Shown: piece by piece, positions 1 to 9,598 of the stretch
Layout: every line of letters begins with the position of its first letter
How positions within the stretch are numbered: the first letter of the stretch is position 1
From: Pseudoalteromonas luteoviolacea H33-S
GTDB lineage: Bacteria > Pseudomonadota > Gammaproteobacteria > Enterobacterales > Alteromonadaceae
Reading direction: 5' to 3'
Assembly: GCF_001625695.1 (NCBI RefSeq)
Contig: NZ_AUXY01000133.1
Location: forward strand, 186,001-250,000
Length of the DNA stretch: 64,000 bases
Position numbers and translations under genes: made by a program
Notes under the pieces: generated by a model
Database searches by the model: none
The model's input: only the letters and a program-made list of their open reading frames with translations
Told to the model about the DNA's origin: nothing

Positions 1-32
1 GGGTTTGGCCAAAATGCAGCCTATTAAGGTAT

Positions 33-62
33 AAAAAAAAGAGGCTAATTAGCCTCTTTTTT
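33..62. terminator. Intrinsic terminator downstream of gltA
   Basis: A run of eight A is followed by the inverted repeat GAGGCTA / TAGCCTC (sharing central bases) and a T run, so the hairpin can terminate transcription on either strand. It lies 17 bases beyond the gltA stop codon and fits the end of that minus-strand transcript. Confidence 0.85.
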
Positions 63-78
63 CAAATAAAGCGAGTGA

Positions 79-1365
79 TTAACGCTCGCCTTGGTCTTTA
101 TAATCGCGTGCTGTGTAGCCAGTATATAGCTGACGAGGACGACCGATCTTATGACCAGCTTGAGAAAGCATTTCGTTCCAGTGTGAGATCCAGCCAACTG
201 TACGTGACATAGCGAAAATCACAGTGAACATGCTTGTTGGAATACCGATTGCTTTAAGGATAATACCTGAGTAGAAATCTACATTCGGGTAAAGCTTCTT
301 CTCGATGAAGTACGGGTCTTCTAGAGCAATCTGCTCTAGCTTCATTGCAACGTCAAGAAGTGGGTCTTGAATATTCAATTCTTTAAGTACTTCGTGACAC
401 GTTTGACGCATTACTGTCGCGCGTGGGTCAAAGTTTTTGTAAACACGGTGTCCGAAGCCCATAAGACGGAAAGGGTCGTTCTTATCTTTTGCTTTTGCTA
501 CGTACTCGTCGATACGGTCAACAGAACCGATTTCTTCAAGCATTGTTAGACAAGCTTCGTTTGCACCACCATGCGCAGGGCCCCATAGTGACGCAATACC
601 AGCAGCGATACAAGCGTATGGGTTTGCACCTGAAGAACCCGCTAAACGTACTGTTGACGTCGACGCATTTTGTTCGTGGTCAGCGTGAAGCATGAAGATA
701 CGGTCCATAGCTTTCGCAAGAACCGGGCTTACTTTGTATTCTTCAGCTGGGACAGAGAACATCATGTGTAGGAAGTTTTCTGCGTAGCTTAAGTCGTTAC
801 GTGGGTAAACGAAAGGTTGACCAACGTTGTACTTGTATGCCATCGCTGCAATAGTTGGCAGCTTAGCAACTAGCTTAGTGGCACAACGCATACGTTGTTC
901 TGAGTCTGAAATATCTAAATCATCGTGGTAGAAAGATGATAGTGCGCCTACTACACCACACAGCATAGCCATCGGGTGTGAGTCAACACGGAAACCTTGG
1001 AAGAAAGCTGCAATTTTCTCGTGCATCATAGTGTTACGAGTGATCTCGTCAGAGAAAACTGCTAGCTGATCAGCGTTTGGTAGCTCACCATTTAATAGTA
1101 AGTAGCATAGCTCAATGTAGTTTGAGTGCTCTGCAAGCTGTTCAATCGGGTAGCCGCGGTGAAGAAGTACACCTTTTGCACCATCAATGTAAGTAATAGA
1201 TGATTCACAAGAGCCAGTCGACATGAAACCAGGGTCATATGTGAAGAAGCCGTGAGCACCTAAAGTACGAACGTCGATAACGTCTTGGCCTGCTGTGCCA
1301 GAGTGGATCGGTAGTTCGATTGGATCGTGCCCATCGATATGGACTGTGGCTTTCTTATCTGCCAT
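79..1365 (-). CDS. gltA: Citrate synthase (type II)
   Basis: Condenses acetyl-CoA with oxaloacetate to citrate, the entry step of the TCA cycle in the cytoplasm. The 428-residue length equals that of the hexameric type II enzymes of gammaproteobacteria (about 427). Visible family motifs are the substrate-binding HADHEQNASTSTVR, the HGGANEACL segment with an active-site His, GFGHRVYKNFDPRA, and YPNVDFYSG with the catalytic Asp. An AGGAGATAAG ribosome site sits just upstream of the ATG on the minus strand. It is transcribed away from sdhC and ends at a strong hairpin, so it forms a single-gene unit. The divergent arrangement with sdhCDAB is the same as in Escherichia coli. I see nothing unusual in it. 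Confidence 0.98.
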   Translation of the reverse strand: MADKKATVHIDGHDPIELPIHSGTAGQDVIDVRTLGAHGFFTYDPGFMSTGSCESSITYIDGAKGVLLHRGYPIEQLAEHSNYIELCYLLLNGELPNADQLAVFSDEITRNTMMHEKIAAFFQGFRVDSHPMAMLCGVVGALSSFYHDDLDISDSEQRMRCATKLVAKLPTIAAMAYKYNVGQPFVYPRNDLSYAENFLHMMFSVPAEEYKVSPVLAKAMDRIFMLHADHEQNASTSTVRLAGSSGANPYACIAAGIASLWGPAHGGANEACLTMLEEIGSVDRIDEYVAKAKDKNDPFRLMGFGHRVYKNFDPRATVMRQTCHEVLKELNIQDPLLDVAMKLEQIALEDPYFIEKKLYPNVDFYSGIILKAIGIPTSMFTVIFAMSRTVGWISHWNEMLSQAGHKIGRPRQLYTGYTARDYKDQGER

Positions 1366-1780
1366 CTAACTTATCTCCTATGGAATAACAACATTCTGAT
1401 TGTTATGTTGTGATACTAATGTTAAGCAAATTCAGATCATTGTAACTTATAAATGGGGTGAAAAGTCAATTTTTCTAAGAATTATGCAAAAATGTATAAT
1501 AAGTATTCTGGTGAGATTAAATATTATACCATTGGCTAATTCGCAAGCGTACGAAACTAAACAAGAATTGTAAAAACACGCACAGCCTTATATACTGTCA
1601 ACGGTTTTATACCGTGTCGTCTGTGGGTAAACCTATTTTTACATCGAAGTTTTACAGGCAAGTGATCTTTTAAGTGTTTAAACAGGTTTATCTAGAGTGT
1701 GCCATTTGTGCATGTCGTGCAAGTGGGTTGATAAAAACAAGTAGATGAAGCTCTTATCGAGCAAAGATGGGCAAGTAACT
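1366..1780. promoter_or_regulatory. Divergent gltA / sdhC promoter region
   Basis: This AT-rich gap of about 415 bases separates two divergent TCA transcription units and must hold promoters for both. I see no convincing gene. GTTA repeats near 1402-1425 could be ArcA-type half sites, and a short ACGGT/ACCGT inverted repeat lies near 1600, but neither is strong enough to call. The minus-strand reading frame here overlaps sdhC and looks like a shadow. Confidence 0.5.
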
Positions 1781-2158
1781 GTGAAAAAGCAAAGACCTGT
1801 AAATCTAGATCTTACGACTATATCTATGCCAGCAACGGCAAAGGCGTCGATCTTACATCGTGTCACTGGTGTCGCGTTGTTCTTCGCGCTGACATTTGTC
1901 ATTTGGGCGTGGTCTGAATCTCTCTCTTCTCCTGAAGGATTTGAATTTGTTAAGGAGCTTATGACTGGCTTCGTAGCAAAATTCATTGCGTGGGGCACCT
2001 TGGCTGTATTGTCTTACCATATCATTGGCGGTATCCGTCACATGATCCAAGACATGGGCCACTGGGAAGAGTTAGAGTCGGGCAATGCAAGTGCTAAAAT
2101 TGCAATCGCCATTTGGGTAATCGTTGCGATTCTTGGTGGAGTGTGGATATGGTCTTAA
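1781..2158 (+). CDS. sdhC: Succinate dehydrogenase cytochrome b556 subunit
   Basis: Membrane anchor of complex II that binds haem b and takes part in the ubiquinone site. I chose the GTG start at 1781 because the protein then begins MKKQRPVNLDL, matching the family N-terminus; an ATG at 1745 would add 12 unlikely residues and has no ribosome site. The resulting 125 residues compare with 129 in E. coli. The haem-ligand His is in SYHIIGGIRH, and SSPEGFE and ILHRV are family motifs. Three membrane helices are apparent. Its end overlaps the sdhD start, indicating translational coupling within sdhCDAB. Confidence 0.93.
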   Translation: MKKQRPVNLDLTTISMPATAKASILHRVTGVALFFALTFVIWAWSESLSSPEGFEFVKELMTGFVAKFIAWGTLAVLSYHIIGGIRHMIQDMGHWEELESGNASAKIAIAIWVIVAILGGVWIWS

Positions 2159-2496
2159 ATCAAGCAACTCTGAAACGTGATGGTGTACAAGATTATGTAT
2201 CACTGCGCGCAACAGCATTAATCATTGCAGCTTACGCTGTATTTATCGTGGGCTACTTAGCGTTAACTCCTGAATTAACGTATGAAGCGTGGTCTGGGTT
2301 ATTTGATAACCTAGCTATGAAAGCTGCAACTATTATTACACTTGTTTGTATAATGGTTCATACTCGTATTGGCCTTTGGCAAGTTCTTACTGACTACGTC
2401 AAGTGTTCAACAATGCGTTCAGTTTTAGGCTTTGTATTAAATCTAATGGCACTTGCATATGTTGCTGTTGGTTTGTTTGTTCTGTGGGGTGTTTAA
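2149..2496 (+). CDS. sdhD: Succinate dehydrogenase membrane anchor subunit
   Basis: Second membrane subunit of complex II. The ATG at 2149 overlaps the last codons of sdhC and gives 115 residues, the same length as E. coli SdhD; the longer frame from 2113 would put 12 foreign residues in front. The WQVLTDYVK segment contains the Asp-Tyr pair associated with quinone binding in E. coli SdhD. Three hydrophobic helices are visible. The stop codon directly abuts the GTG of sdhA. Confidence 0.93.
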   Translation: MVLNQATLKRDGVQDYVSLRATALIIAAYAVFIVGYLALTPELTYEAWSGLFDNLAMKAATIITLVCIMVHTRIGLWQVLTDYVKCSTMRSVLGFVLNLMALAYVAVGLFVLWGV

Positions 2497-4269
2497 GTGA
2501 AATATAATGTCCGTGAATTTGATGCTGTAGTTGTCGGAGCCGGCGGTGCGGGTATGCGTGCTGCACTTGCTATTTCTGAGTCAGGCAAGACATGTGCTCT
2601 TATCTCTAAAGTATTCCCAACTCGTTCTCACACAGTATCTGCGCAGGGTGGTATTACGGTAGCACTTGGCAACTCTCATGAAGATAACTGGGAATGGCAC
2701 ATGTACGATACCGTTAAGGGTTCTGATTATATCGGTGACCAAGACGCTATCGAATATATGACTAAAACGGGTCCTGAGGCGATCACTGAACTAGAAAATA
2801 TGGGCCTACCATTTTCTCGTTTCGAAAATGGTCGCGTTTATCAGCGTCCTTTCGGTGGTCAGTCTAAGCACTTTGGCGGCGAGCAGGCTGCACGTACTGC
2901 AGCAGCAGCTGACCGTACTGGTCACGCACTACTTCATTGTCTATACCAACAAAACGTTAAAAACAAAACTAACGTTTTCTCTGAATGGTATGCGCTTGAC
3001 TTAGTTAAAAATGATAAAGGCGACGTGGTTGGTGTTACTGCGATTGAAATTGAGACTGGTGAAGTTGTTTATTTCAAGTCTAAAGCGGTAGTACTTGCAA
3101 CTGGTGGTGCTGGTCGTATTTATGCATCAACCACGAATGCACACATCAACACTGGTGACGGTGTTGGTATGGCTGTGCGCGCTGGTATCGGCATGCAAGA
3201 CATGGAGATGTGGCAGTTCCACCCGACAGGTATTGCAGGTGCTGGTACACTCGTAACTGAAGGTTGTCGTGGTGAAGGTGGTTACCTTCTGAATAAAGAC
3301 GGCGAGCGTTTCATGGAACGTTATGCGCCTAACGCGAAAGACCTTGCAGGTCGTGACGTTGTTGCACGTGCAATGATGACAGAAATCCGTGAAGGCCGTG
3401 GTTGCGAAGGTCCTTGGGGTATTCACATTAAGTTGAAACTTGACCACTTAGGTGAAGAGATGCTTAACCTACGTTTACCTGGTGTTTGTGACTTATCTAA
3501 AACATTTGCTCACGTAGATCCAGCTGAAGAGCCAATTCCAGTAATTCCTACATGTCACTACATGATGGGTGGTGTACCTACAAACGTTAACGGTCAAGTA
3601 CTAGATGTAGATAGCAATGGTAACGAACGTATCGTTGAAGGTCTATTCGCTGTAGGTGAGATTGCATGTGTATCTGTACACGGTGCAAACCGTCTTGGCG
3701 GAAACTCACTGCTAGACTTAGTTGTATTCGGTCGTGCGGCTGGTAACTTCCTAGGCTCTTACCTGAAAGACTTTGAGTCAACTGGCGAAGCGTCTAAAGA
3801 CGATGTTGATGCAGCGTTTGCTCGTTACAATCGTTGGGAGACGTCTGAGGTTGGCAAGGGTGAAGATCCGGTTCAAATCAAGAAAGATCTACAAGAGTGT
3901 ATGCAGCTTAACTTCTCGGTATTCCGTGAAGGTGACTCAATGGCTGATGGCCTTAAGCAGCTTAAAGAAATTCGTGAACGTCTTCAGTATGCGCGTCTTG
4001 ATGACAAGTCAACTGAATTCAACACGCAACGTATTGAGTGTCTTGAACTAGATAACTTGATGGAAACAGCATACTCAACAGCAGTTGCTGCTAACTTCCG
4101 TACGGAAAGCCGTGGTGCGCACTCAAGATTTGACTTCCCTGAGCGTGATGATGAGAACTGGTTATGCCACTCAATGTATCACCCACAAAGTGAGTCAATG
4201 ACTAAGCGTGATGTTAACTTTGCGCCGACTACGCGTGAAGCATTCCCACCTAAAGCTCGTACGTACTAG
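2497..4269 (+). CDS. sdhA: Succinate dehydrogenase flavoprotein subunit
   Basis: Oxidises succinate to fumarate with covalently bound FAD, on the cytoplasmic face of complex II. The 590 residues compare with 588 in E. coli. The N-terminal dinucleotide fold GAGGAGMRAAL, the SHTVSAQGGI segment with the His that carries FAD, the HPTGI active-site region, RGEGGYLLN and the C-terminal GGNSLLDLVVFGR are all present. It starts with GTG immediately after the sdhD stop; the only ribosome-site-like sequence is the GTGGGGTG at the end of sdhD, so translation is probably coupled. Confidence 0.98.
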   Translation: MKYNVREFDAVVVGAGGAGMRAALAISESGKTCALISKVFPTRSHTVSAQGGITVALGNSHEDNWEWHMYDTVKGSDYIGDQDAIEYMTKTGPEAITELENMGLPFSRFENGRVYQRPFGGQSKHFGGEQAARTAAAADRTGHALLHCLYQQNVKNKTNVFSEWYALDLVKNDKGDVVGVTAIEIETGEVVYFKSKAVVLATGGAGRIYASTTNAHINTGDGVGMAVRAGIGMQDMEMWQFHPTGIAGAGTLVTEGCRGEGGYLLNKDGERFMERYAPNAKDLAGRDVVARAMMTEIREGRGCEGPWGIHIKLKLDHLGEEMLNLRLPGVCDLSKTFAHVDPAEEPIPVIPTCHYMMGGVPTNVNGQVLDVDSNGNERIVEGLFAVGEIACVSVHGANRLGGNSLLDLVVFGRAAGNFLGSYLKDFESTGEASKDDVDAAFARYNRWETSEVGKGEDPVQIKKDLQECMQLNFSVFREGDSMADGLKQLKEIRERLQYARLDDKSTEFNTQRIECLELDNLMETAYSTAVAANFRTESRGAHSRFDFPERDDENWLCHSMYHPQSESMTKRDVNFAPTTREAFPPKARTY

Positions 4270-4279
4270 GAGTTAAACG

Positions 4280-5005
4280 ATGGCAACAGCAACTTTAGAA
4301 TTATCTGTTTATCGTTACAACCCAGATGTTGATACTGCACCTCGTATGCAGGAATACAAACTTGAGGTTGAAGAAGGTCGTGACATGATGGTGCTTGACG
4401 CACTACTTATGTTAAAAGAGCAGGACTCGACACTTTCTTTCCGTCGTTCATGTCGTGAAGGTGTTTGTGGTTCTGATGGTCTAAACATGAATGGTAAAAA
4501 TGGCCTTGCATGTATTACTCCATTGTCTGCTCTACAAAAGAATGGCAAAGGTAAAATTATCGTACGTCCACTTCCTGGCTTGCCAGTAATTCGTGACTTG
4601 GTAATTGACATGAGTCAGTTCTACACTCAATACGAGAAAGTAAAACCTTACTTGATCAATGATAAGCCAACTGGTGGTGAAGAGCGTCTTCAATCTGTTG
4701 AAGATCGTGAAAAGCTAGATGGTCTTTATGAGTGTATTTTATGTGCATGTTGTTCAACTTCATGCCCATCATTCTGGTGGAACCCAGATAAATTTATCGG
4801 TCCTGCTGGTCTTCTTCATGCGTATCGTTTCTTGGCAGATAGCCGAGATACAGCAACTGAAGAGCGTTTAGCTGGTCTTGATGACGCGTTCAGCGTATTC
4901 CGTTGTCACAGTATCATGAACTGTGTTAGCGTTTGTCCAAAAGGTTTGAATCCAACCAAAGCGATTGGACATATTAAATCTATGCTATTAAACCGTTCGG
5001 TTTAA
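4280..5005 (+). CDS. sdhB: Succinate dehydrogenase iron-sulfur subunit
   Basis: Passes electrons from SdhA to quinone through three iron-sulfur centres. The N-terminal plant-type ferredoxin domain has CREGVCGSD and a later Cys for the [2Fe-2S] cluster. The C-terminal domain has CILCACCSTSCPS and CHSIMNCVSVCPKG for the [4Fe-4S] and [3Fe-4S] clusters. The 241 residues compare with 238 in E. coli. An AGGAG site lies just upstream of the ATG, 10 bases after sdhA. It is the last gene before a strong terminator. Confidence 0.98.
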   Translation: MATATLELSVYRYNPDVDTAPRMQEYKLEVEEGRDMMVLDALLMLKEQDSTLSFRRSCREGVCGSDGLNMNGKNGLACITPLSALQKNGKGKIIVRPLPGLPVIRDLVIDMSQFYTQYEKVKPYLINDKPTGGEERLQSVEDREKLDGLYECILCACCSTSCPSFWWNPDKFIGPAGLLHAYRFLADSRDTATEERLAGLDDAFSVFRCHSIMNCVSVCPKGLNPTKAIGHIKSMLLNRSV

Positions 5006-5021
5006 AGCATATTATTATCTT

Positions 5022-5054
5022 AAGATGGCATGCTGAGCATGCCATCTTGTTTTC
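5022..5054 (+). terminator. Terminator between sdhB and sucA
   Basis: A perfect 12-bp stem (5022-5033 with 5037-5048) with a 3-base loop is followed by GTTTTCGTTT. It partly uncouples sucAB from sdhCDAB, unless there is readthrough. Confidence 0.8.
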
Positions 5055-5095
5055 GTTTAAGTTTAAGTTTCTGCGCTAGAGAAAAGGGCTAATAA

Positions 5096-7909
5096 ATGCA
5101 CGAAGGTGTGATGAAAGCATGGCTGGAATCTTCTCACTTATACGGCGGCAACGTTGCATATGTAGAAGATCTATATGAGGCGTATCTTGACGATGCGGCT
5201 TCAGTGCCAGAAGAATGGCGAGAAGTGTTTGATCAACTGCCTAAAGTAGAAGGTGTTGATGTTGATATTAAACATTCCGATGTAAGAACACAATTTGCTG
5301 AGCTTGCTAAGAACAAACACAGAGAAGTAGTAGTTTCTGCAGAAGGTGCGGCAGATGCAAAACAAGTGCGTGTGTTGCAGCTTATTAATGCATTTAGATT
5401 TAGGGGCCACCAAAATGCCAATTTAGACCCGTTGGGTTTATGGCAACGTGACCGAGTTCGAGAACTCGAATTGGCTTACCACGATTTAGATGATGTGGAT
5501 CACGATAAAGAATTCAACGTTGGCTCTTTTGCCTGTGGCAAAGAGACAATGAAATTAAAAGACTTGTATGCTGCGTTAAAGTCTACCTACTGTGGTTCAG
5601 TTGGTGCAGAGTACATGCACATCACATCAACCGAAGAAAAGCGCTGGTTACAACAACGCTTAGAAGCCGGTTTCTCCAAGCCTCAATTTAGCAAAGAAAA
5701 CAAACTACGTTTATTGCAAGGCTTAATCGCTGCAGATGGTCTTGAAAAATATCTTGGTGCTAAGTTCCCAGGTGCAAAACGTTTCTCACTAGAAGGTGGC
5801 GATGCACTTGTACCAATGCTTAAAGAGTTGGTACACAGAGCTGGTGAAAGTGGCCAAGAAGAAGTTGTTATCGGTATGGCTCACCGAGGTCGTCTTAACG
5901 TATTAGTTAACGTCCTTGGTAAGAACCCACAAGAATTATTCGATGAATTCGCTGGTAAATATGGCGAGTCTGCAGGTTCTGGTGATGTTAAGTATCACAT
6001 GGGTTTCTCTTCTGATTTCGCGACGCAAGGCGGCGATGTTCACATGGCATTGGCGTTTAACCCGTCTCACTTAGAAATCGTTAACCCAGTGGTTATGGGC
6101 TCAGTAAGAGCACGTCTTGACCGTTTAGATTGCGCAAGTGGCTCTAAGGCACTACCAATCACTATCCATGGTGACTCAGCTATTGCAGGTCAAGGTGTTG
6201 TACAAGAGACCTTTAACTTATCAAAGACACGTGCATACGGTGTTGGCGGTACTGTTCGTATCGTTGTAAACAACCAAGTTGGTTTCACAACATCTAAACC
6301 AGAAGATACGCGTTCTACAGAATACTGTACTGACATCGCTAAAATGGTTCAGGCGCCAATCTTCCACGTTAACTCTGACGATCCGGAAGCGGTAGCATTT
6401 GTAACGCAGGTTGCGCTTGATTTCCGTAACAAGTTTAAGCGTGATGTTGTTATTGATTTAGTGTGTTACCGTCGTCACGGTCACAACGAAGCTGATGAGC
6501 CAAATGCAACTCAGCCTCTAATGTATCAAAAGATCAAAAAGCACCCTGTACCGCGTCAGTTATACTCTGACAAGCTTGTAGCTGAAGGTGTATTGTCAGC
6601 ACAAGAAGCAAAACAGCTTGCTGATGACTACCGAAATGGCTTGGACAATGGTGTGTGTGTGGTTTCTGAAATTCAGCCAGAAACGAAGCATTCATCTGAG
6701 TGGTCTAAGTATGTTGGTCATGACTGGGACACGCCTTATGAGACAGAAGTTTCTGTTGATAAGCTTAAAGAGCTTGGCGAAAAGGTTGCTAGCTATCCAG
6801 AAGATCACAAAGCACAGTCTCGTGTTAAGAAAATATACGATGATCGTAAAGCGATGGCAAAAGGTGATAAGCCGCTCGATTGGGGTATGGCTGAGACACT
6901 TGCATACGCGACTATGGTTGACCAAGGCACTGACATTCGTCTAACTGGTCAGGACTCTGGCCGTGGTACTTTCTTCCACCGTCACGCTGTTGTTCATAAC
7001 CAAAACGATGCGTCTACTTACTTACCATTGCAAAACATCAGCCCAGAGCAGGGTACTTTTGAGGTTTATGACTCAGTACTTTCTGAAGAAGCTGTTTTAG
7101 CATTTGAATACGGTTACGCGACAGCTGAGCCAACTTCACTGGTTCTTTGGGAAGCACAATTTGGTGACTTCGCGAACGGTGCGCAGGTTGTATTTGACCA
7201 ATTCTTAAGTTCGGGTGAGCAGAAGTGGGGCCGTTTGTGTGGCTTGACTCTATTGCTTCCACACGGTTACGAGGGTCAAGGTCCAGAGCACAGTTCTTCA
7301 CGTATGGAGCGTTACCTTCAGCTTTGTGCTGACCACAACATGCAAGTATGTGTACCAACTACGCCAGCGCAAGTTTATGCAATGTTACGTCGTCAATCAG
7401 TACGTCCTTTACGTCGTCCATTGATTGTAATGACACCAAAATCATTGCTACGTCATCCATTAGCAGTTTCTAGCCTTGAAGAACTATCTGATGGTGTTTT
7501 CCACAATATGATCGATGAAATCGATGAGATTAAGCCGGAAAACGTAGAGCGCGTTGTATTCTGTAGTGGTAAGGTTTACTACGAACTACTTCAAGAGCGT
7601 CGTAAGCTTGAACTAAACAATGTTGCTATTGTACGTGTTGAACAGTTATATCCATTCCCTCACAAAGAGATGGATGAGATCATGGCTCGTTATCAGCATG
7701 TAAAAGATTTCGTATGGTGTCAGGAAGAGCCACAGAACCAAGGTGCTTGGTACTGTTCTCAACACCATTTCTGGGAAGCAATCCCTGCAGGTGCAAACCT
7801 AACATATGCTGGCCGTAAGGCATCAGCTGCACCGGCATGTGGATATATGTCTACCCACACTAAAGAACAAAACGCGTTGATTGCTGACGCATTAACAATT
7901 AAAAAATAA
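5096..7909 (+). CDS. sucA: 2-oxoglutarate dehydrogenase E1 component
   Basis: Thiamine-diphosphate-dependent decarboxylase that transfers the succinyl group to the lipoyl arm of SucB. The 937 residues compare with 933 in E. coli. The N-terminal KAWLESSHLYGGN segment is the typical E2-binding tail, followed by GMAHRGRLNVL and GDSAIAGQGVVQET of the catalytic domain, and a transketolase-like C-terminal half. A GAGAAAAGGG ribosome site precedes the ATG. It sits 10 bases upstream of sucB and is clearly cotranscribed with it. Confidence 0.98.
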   Translation: MHEGVMKAWLESSHLYGGNVAYVEDLYEAYLDDAASVPEEWREVFDQLPKVEGVDVDIKHSDVRTQFAELAKNKHREVVVSAEGAADAKQVRVLQLINAFRFRGHQNANLDPLGLWQRDRVRELELAYHDLDDVDHDKEFNVGSFACGKETMKLKDLYAALKSTYCGSVGAEYMHITSTEEKRWLQQRLEAGFSKPQFSKENKLRLLQGLIAADGLEKYLGAKFPGAKRFSLEGGDALVPMLKELVHRAGESGQEEVVIGMAHRGRLNVLVNVLGKNPQELFDEFAGKYGESAGSGDVKYHMGFSSDFATQGGDVHMALAFNPSHLEIVNPVVMGSVRARLDRLDCASGSKALPITIHGDSAIAGQGVVQETFNLSKTRAYGVGGTVRIVVNNQVGFTTSKPEDTRSTEYCTDIAKMVQAPIFHVNSDDPEAVAFVTQVALDFRNKFKRDVVIDLVCYRRHGHNEADEPNATQPLMYQKIKKHPVPRQLYSDKLVAEGVLSAQEAKQLADDYRNGLDNGVCVVSEIQPETKHSSEWSKYVGHDWDTPYETEVSVDKLKELGEKVASYPEDHKAQSRVKKIYDDRKAMAKGDKPLDWGMAETLAYATMVDQGTDIRLTGQDSGRGTFFHRHAVVHNQNDASTYLPLQNISPEQGTFEVYDSVLSEEAVLAFEYGYATAEPTSLVLWEAQFGDFANGAQVVFDQFLSSGEQKWGRLCGLTLLLPHGYEGQGPEHSSSRMERYLQLCADHNMQVCVPTTPAQVYAMLRRQSVRPLRRPLIVMTPKSLLRHPLAVSSLEELSDGVFHNMIDEIDEIKPENVERVVFCSGKVYYELLQERRKLELNNVAIVRVEQLYPFPHKEMDEIMARYQHVKDFVWCQEEPQNQGAWYCSQHHFWEAIPAGANLTYAGRKASAAPACGYMSTHTKEQNALIADALTIKK

Positions 7910-7919
7910 GGAATAAGAG

Positions 7920-9413
7920 ATGACAACCGAAATTAAGGTGCCTGTTCTTCCTGAGTCAGTTGCAGACGCGACCGTTGCGACATGGCATGTAAGCGTTGGT
8001 GATACGGTAAGCCGTGACCAAAACCTAGTTGACATCGAAACGGATAAAGTCGTTTTAGAAGTTGTAGCACCTGAAGATGGTGTAATTGTTGCTATTTCTG
8101 AAGAAGAAGGCGCGACAGTATTAGGTGAGCAAGTAATTGCACAAATCGGTGCTGCAGGTGCGGCACCAGCTCAATCAAACGAACAATCAGCAGCGCCAGC
8201 GGCAGCGGCGCCAGCAGCAGAAGGTAAAGAAGTGGACATTAAAGTACCAGTACTTCCAGAATCAGTAGCAGACGCTACAATCGCAACTTGGCACGTTCAA
8301 CCAGGTGAGGCTGTAAGCCGTGACCAAAACCTAGTTGACATCGAAACAGACAAAGTTGTTTTAGAAGTAGTTGCACCTGAAGATGGTGTAATGGGTGAGC
8401 ACTTGCACGCTGAAGGCGACACTGTACTTGGCGAGCAGGTTATTGGTAAGCTTTCTGCAGGTGGTGCACCAGCAGCACCAGCACAAGCAGATGCTGCATC
8501 TTCTGATGAAAACGCTGATGTGCTTACGCCTTCAGTTCGTCGTTTAATTGCAGAAAAAGGCCTAGATGCTTCACAGATCAAGGGTTCTGGTAAAGGCGGT
8601 CGCATCACAAAAGAAGATGTTGATGCATTCTTGAAAGCACCTGCGGCTAAGCCTGCTGCAGCACCTGCAAAAGCGGCGGCAGCTGTATCAGCTCCAGCAG
8701 CACCTGTAGGTGATCGTACTCAGAAACGTGTTCCAATGACACGTCTTCGTAAGACAATTGCTAACCGTCTTCTTGAAGCTAAGAATTCAACGGCAATGCT
8801 TACTACGTTCAACGAAGTGAACATGAAGCCAATCATGGACCTTCGTAAGCAGTACAAAGATGTATTTGAAGAGCGTCACGGTATTCGTCTTGGTTTCATG
8901 TCTTTCTATGTGAAAGCAGTAACAGAAGCACTTAAGCGTTTCCCTGAAGTAAATGCATCAATCGACGGTGATGACATCGTTTACCACAACTACTTCGACA
9001 TCAGCATCGCTGTATCTACACCTCGTGGTCTGGTAACTCCAGTACTTCGTGACTGTGACAAGCTATCTGTTGCTGAAATCGAAAAAGGTATCCGTGAGCT
9101 AGCGCTTAAAGGTCGTGATGGTAAACTAACAGTTGACGATATGACTGGTGGTAACTTCACAATCACAAACGGTGGTGTATTCGGTTCACTACTTTCTACG
9201 CCTATCATCAACCTACCTCAGTCTTCAATTCTTGGTATGCACAAAATCCAAGAACGTCCAATGGCTGTAAACGGTAAGGTAGAAATTCTACCTATGATGT
9301 ACCTAGCGCTTTCTTATGACCACCGTCAAATCGATGGTAAAGAATCGGTTGGTTTCCTAGTAACAATCAAAGAATTACTAGAAGATCCAACACGTCTACT
9401 ACTAGACGTTTAA
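7920..9413 (+). CDS. sucB: Dihydrolipoamide succinyltransferase (E2), two lipoyl domains
   Basis: Core of the 2-oxoglutarate dehydrogenase complex; it moves succinyl from E1 to CoA. Domains in order are lipoyl domain 1 (about residues 1-80, lipoyl Lys43 in DIETDKVV), an Ala/Pro linker, lipoyl domain 2 (about 104-180, Lys145 in the identical DIETDKVV), a second linker, the peripheral subunit-binding domain beginning near TPSVRRLIAEKG, and the catalytic domain ending with SYDHRQIDGKE, where the HxxxDG motif lies. At 497 residues it is about 90 longer than the single-lipoyl E. coli protein, and the extra length is the duplicated lipoyl domain. An AAGGAATAAG ribosome site precedes the ATG. Confidence 0.97.
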   Translation: MTTEIKVPVLPESVADATVATWHVSVGDTVSRDQNLVDIETDKVVLEVVAPEDGVIVAISEEEGATVLGEQVIAQIGAAGAAPAQSNEQSAAPAAAAPAAEGKEVDIKVPVLPESVADATIATWHVQPGEAVSRDQNLVDIETDKVVLEVVAPEDGVMGEHLHAEGDTVLGEQVIGKLSAGGAPAAPAQADAASSDENADVLTPSVRRLIAEKGLDASQIKGSGKGGRITKEDVDAFLKAPAAKPAAAPAKAAAAVSAPAAPVGDRTQKRVPMTRLRKTIANRLLEAKNSTAMLTTFNEVNMKPIMDLRKQYKDVFEERHGIRLGFMSFYVKAVTEALKRFPEVNASIDGDDIVYHNYFDISIAVSTPRGLVTPVLRDCDKLSVAEIEKGIRELALKGRDGKLTVDDMTGGNFTITNGGVFGSLLSTPIINLPQSSILGMHKIQERPMAVNGKVEILPMMYLALSYDHRQIDGKESVGFLVTIKELLEDPTRLLLDV

Positions 9414-9430
9414 GCAAAAGATTAAATCTT

Positions 9431-9472
9431 AAGCTGTATGTGTGCAATTAAGCGACATACAGCTTTTTTTTT
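9431..9472 (+). terminator. Terminator after sucB
   Basis: An 11-bp perfect stem (9431-9441 with 9455-9465), a 13-base loop and a run of nine T. The following 126 bases up to sucC are free of genes and likely contain the sucCD promoter. Confidence 0.88.
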
Positions 9473-9598
9473 GCGCCTTTGGTCTAACTGGGGTTTTATT
9501 AAAACGCCGTGGGATCTATACTATGTGCGCAATTTGGGATAGCTGATTATTTGCATAAATATTCAGCATTTTTAGTATAAAAAATTGGATAAAGCATC

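Noticed and set aside
367..695. Two plus-strand reading frames inside the citrate synthase gene
   Set aside because: They are antisense to the well-conserved gltA sequence and have no ribosome sites or family resemblance.
1678..1998. Minus-strand 106-residue frame over the sdhC start
   Set aside because: It overlaps sdhC and the promoter region and has no motif; a shadow.
8018..8400. Near-identical DNA repeats in sucB as a possible assembly error
   Set aside because: The two lipoyl copies differ at many silent and some coding positions, and two-lipoyl E2 proteins are known.
8297..8608. Ala/Ser-rich minus-strand frame in sucB
   Set aside because: Produced by the codon bias of the Ala/Pro linker and lipoyl repeats on the opposite strand.
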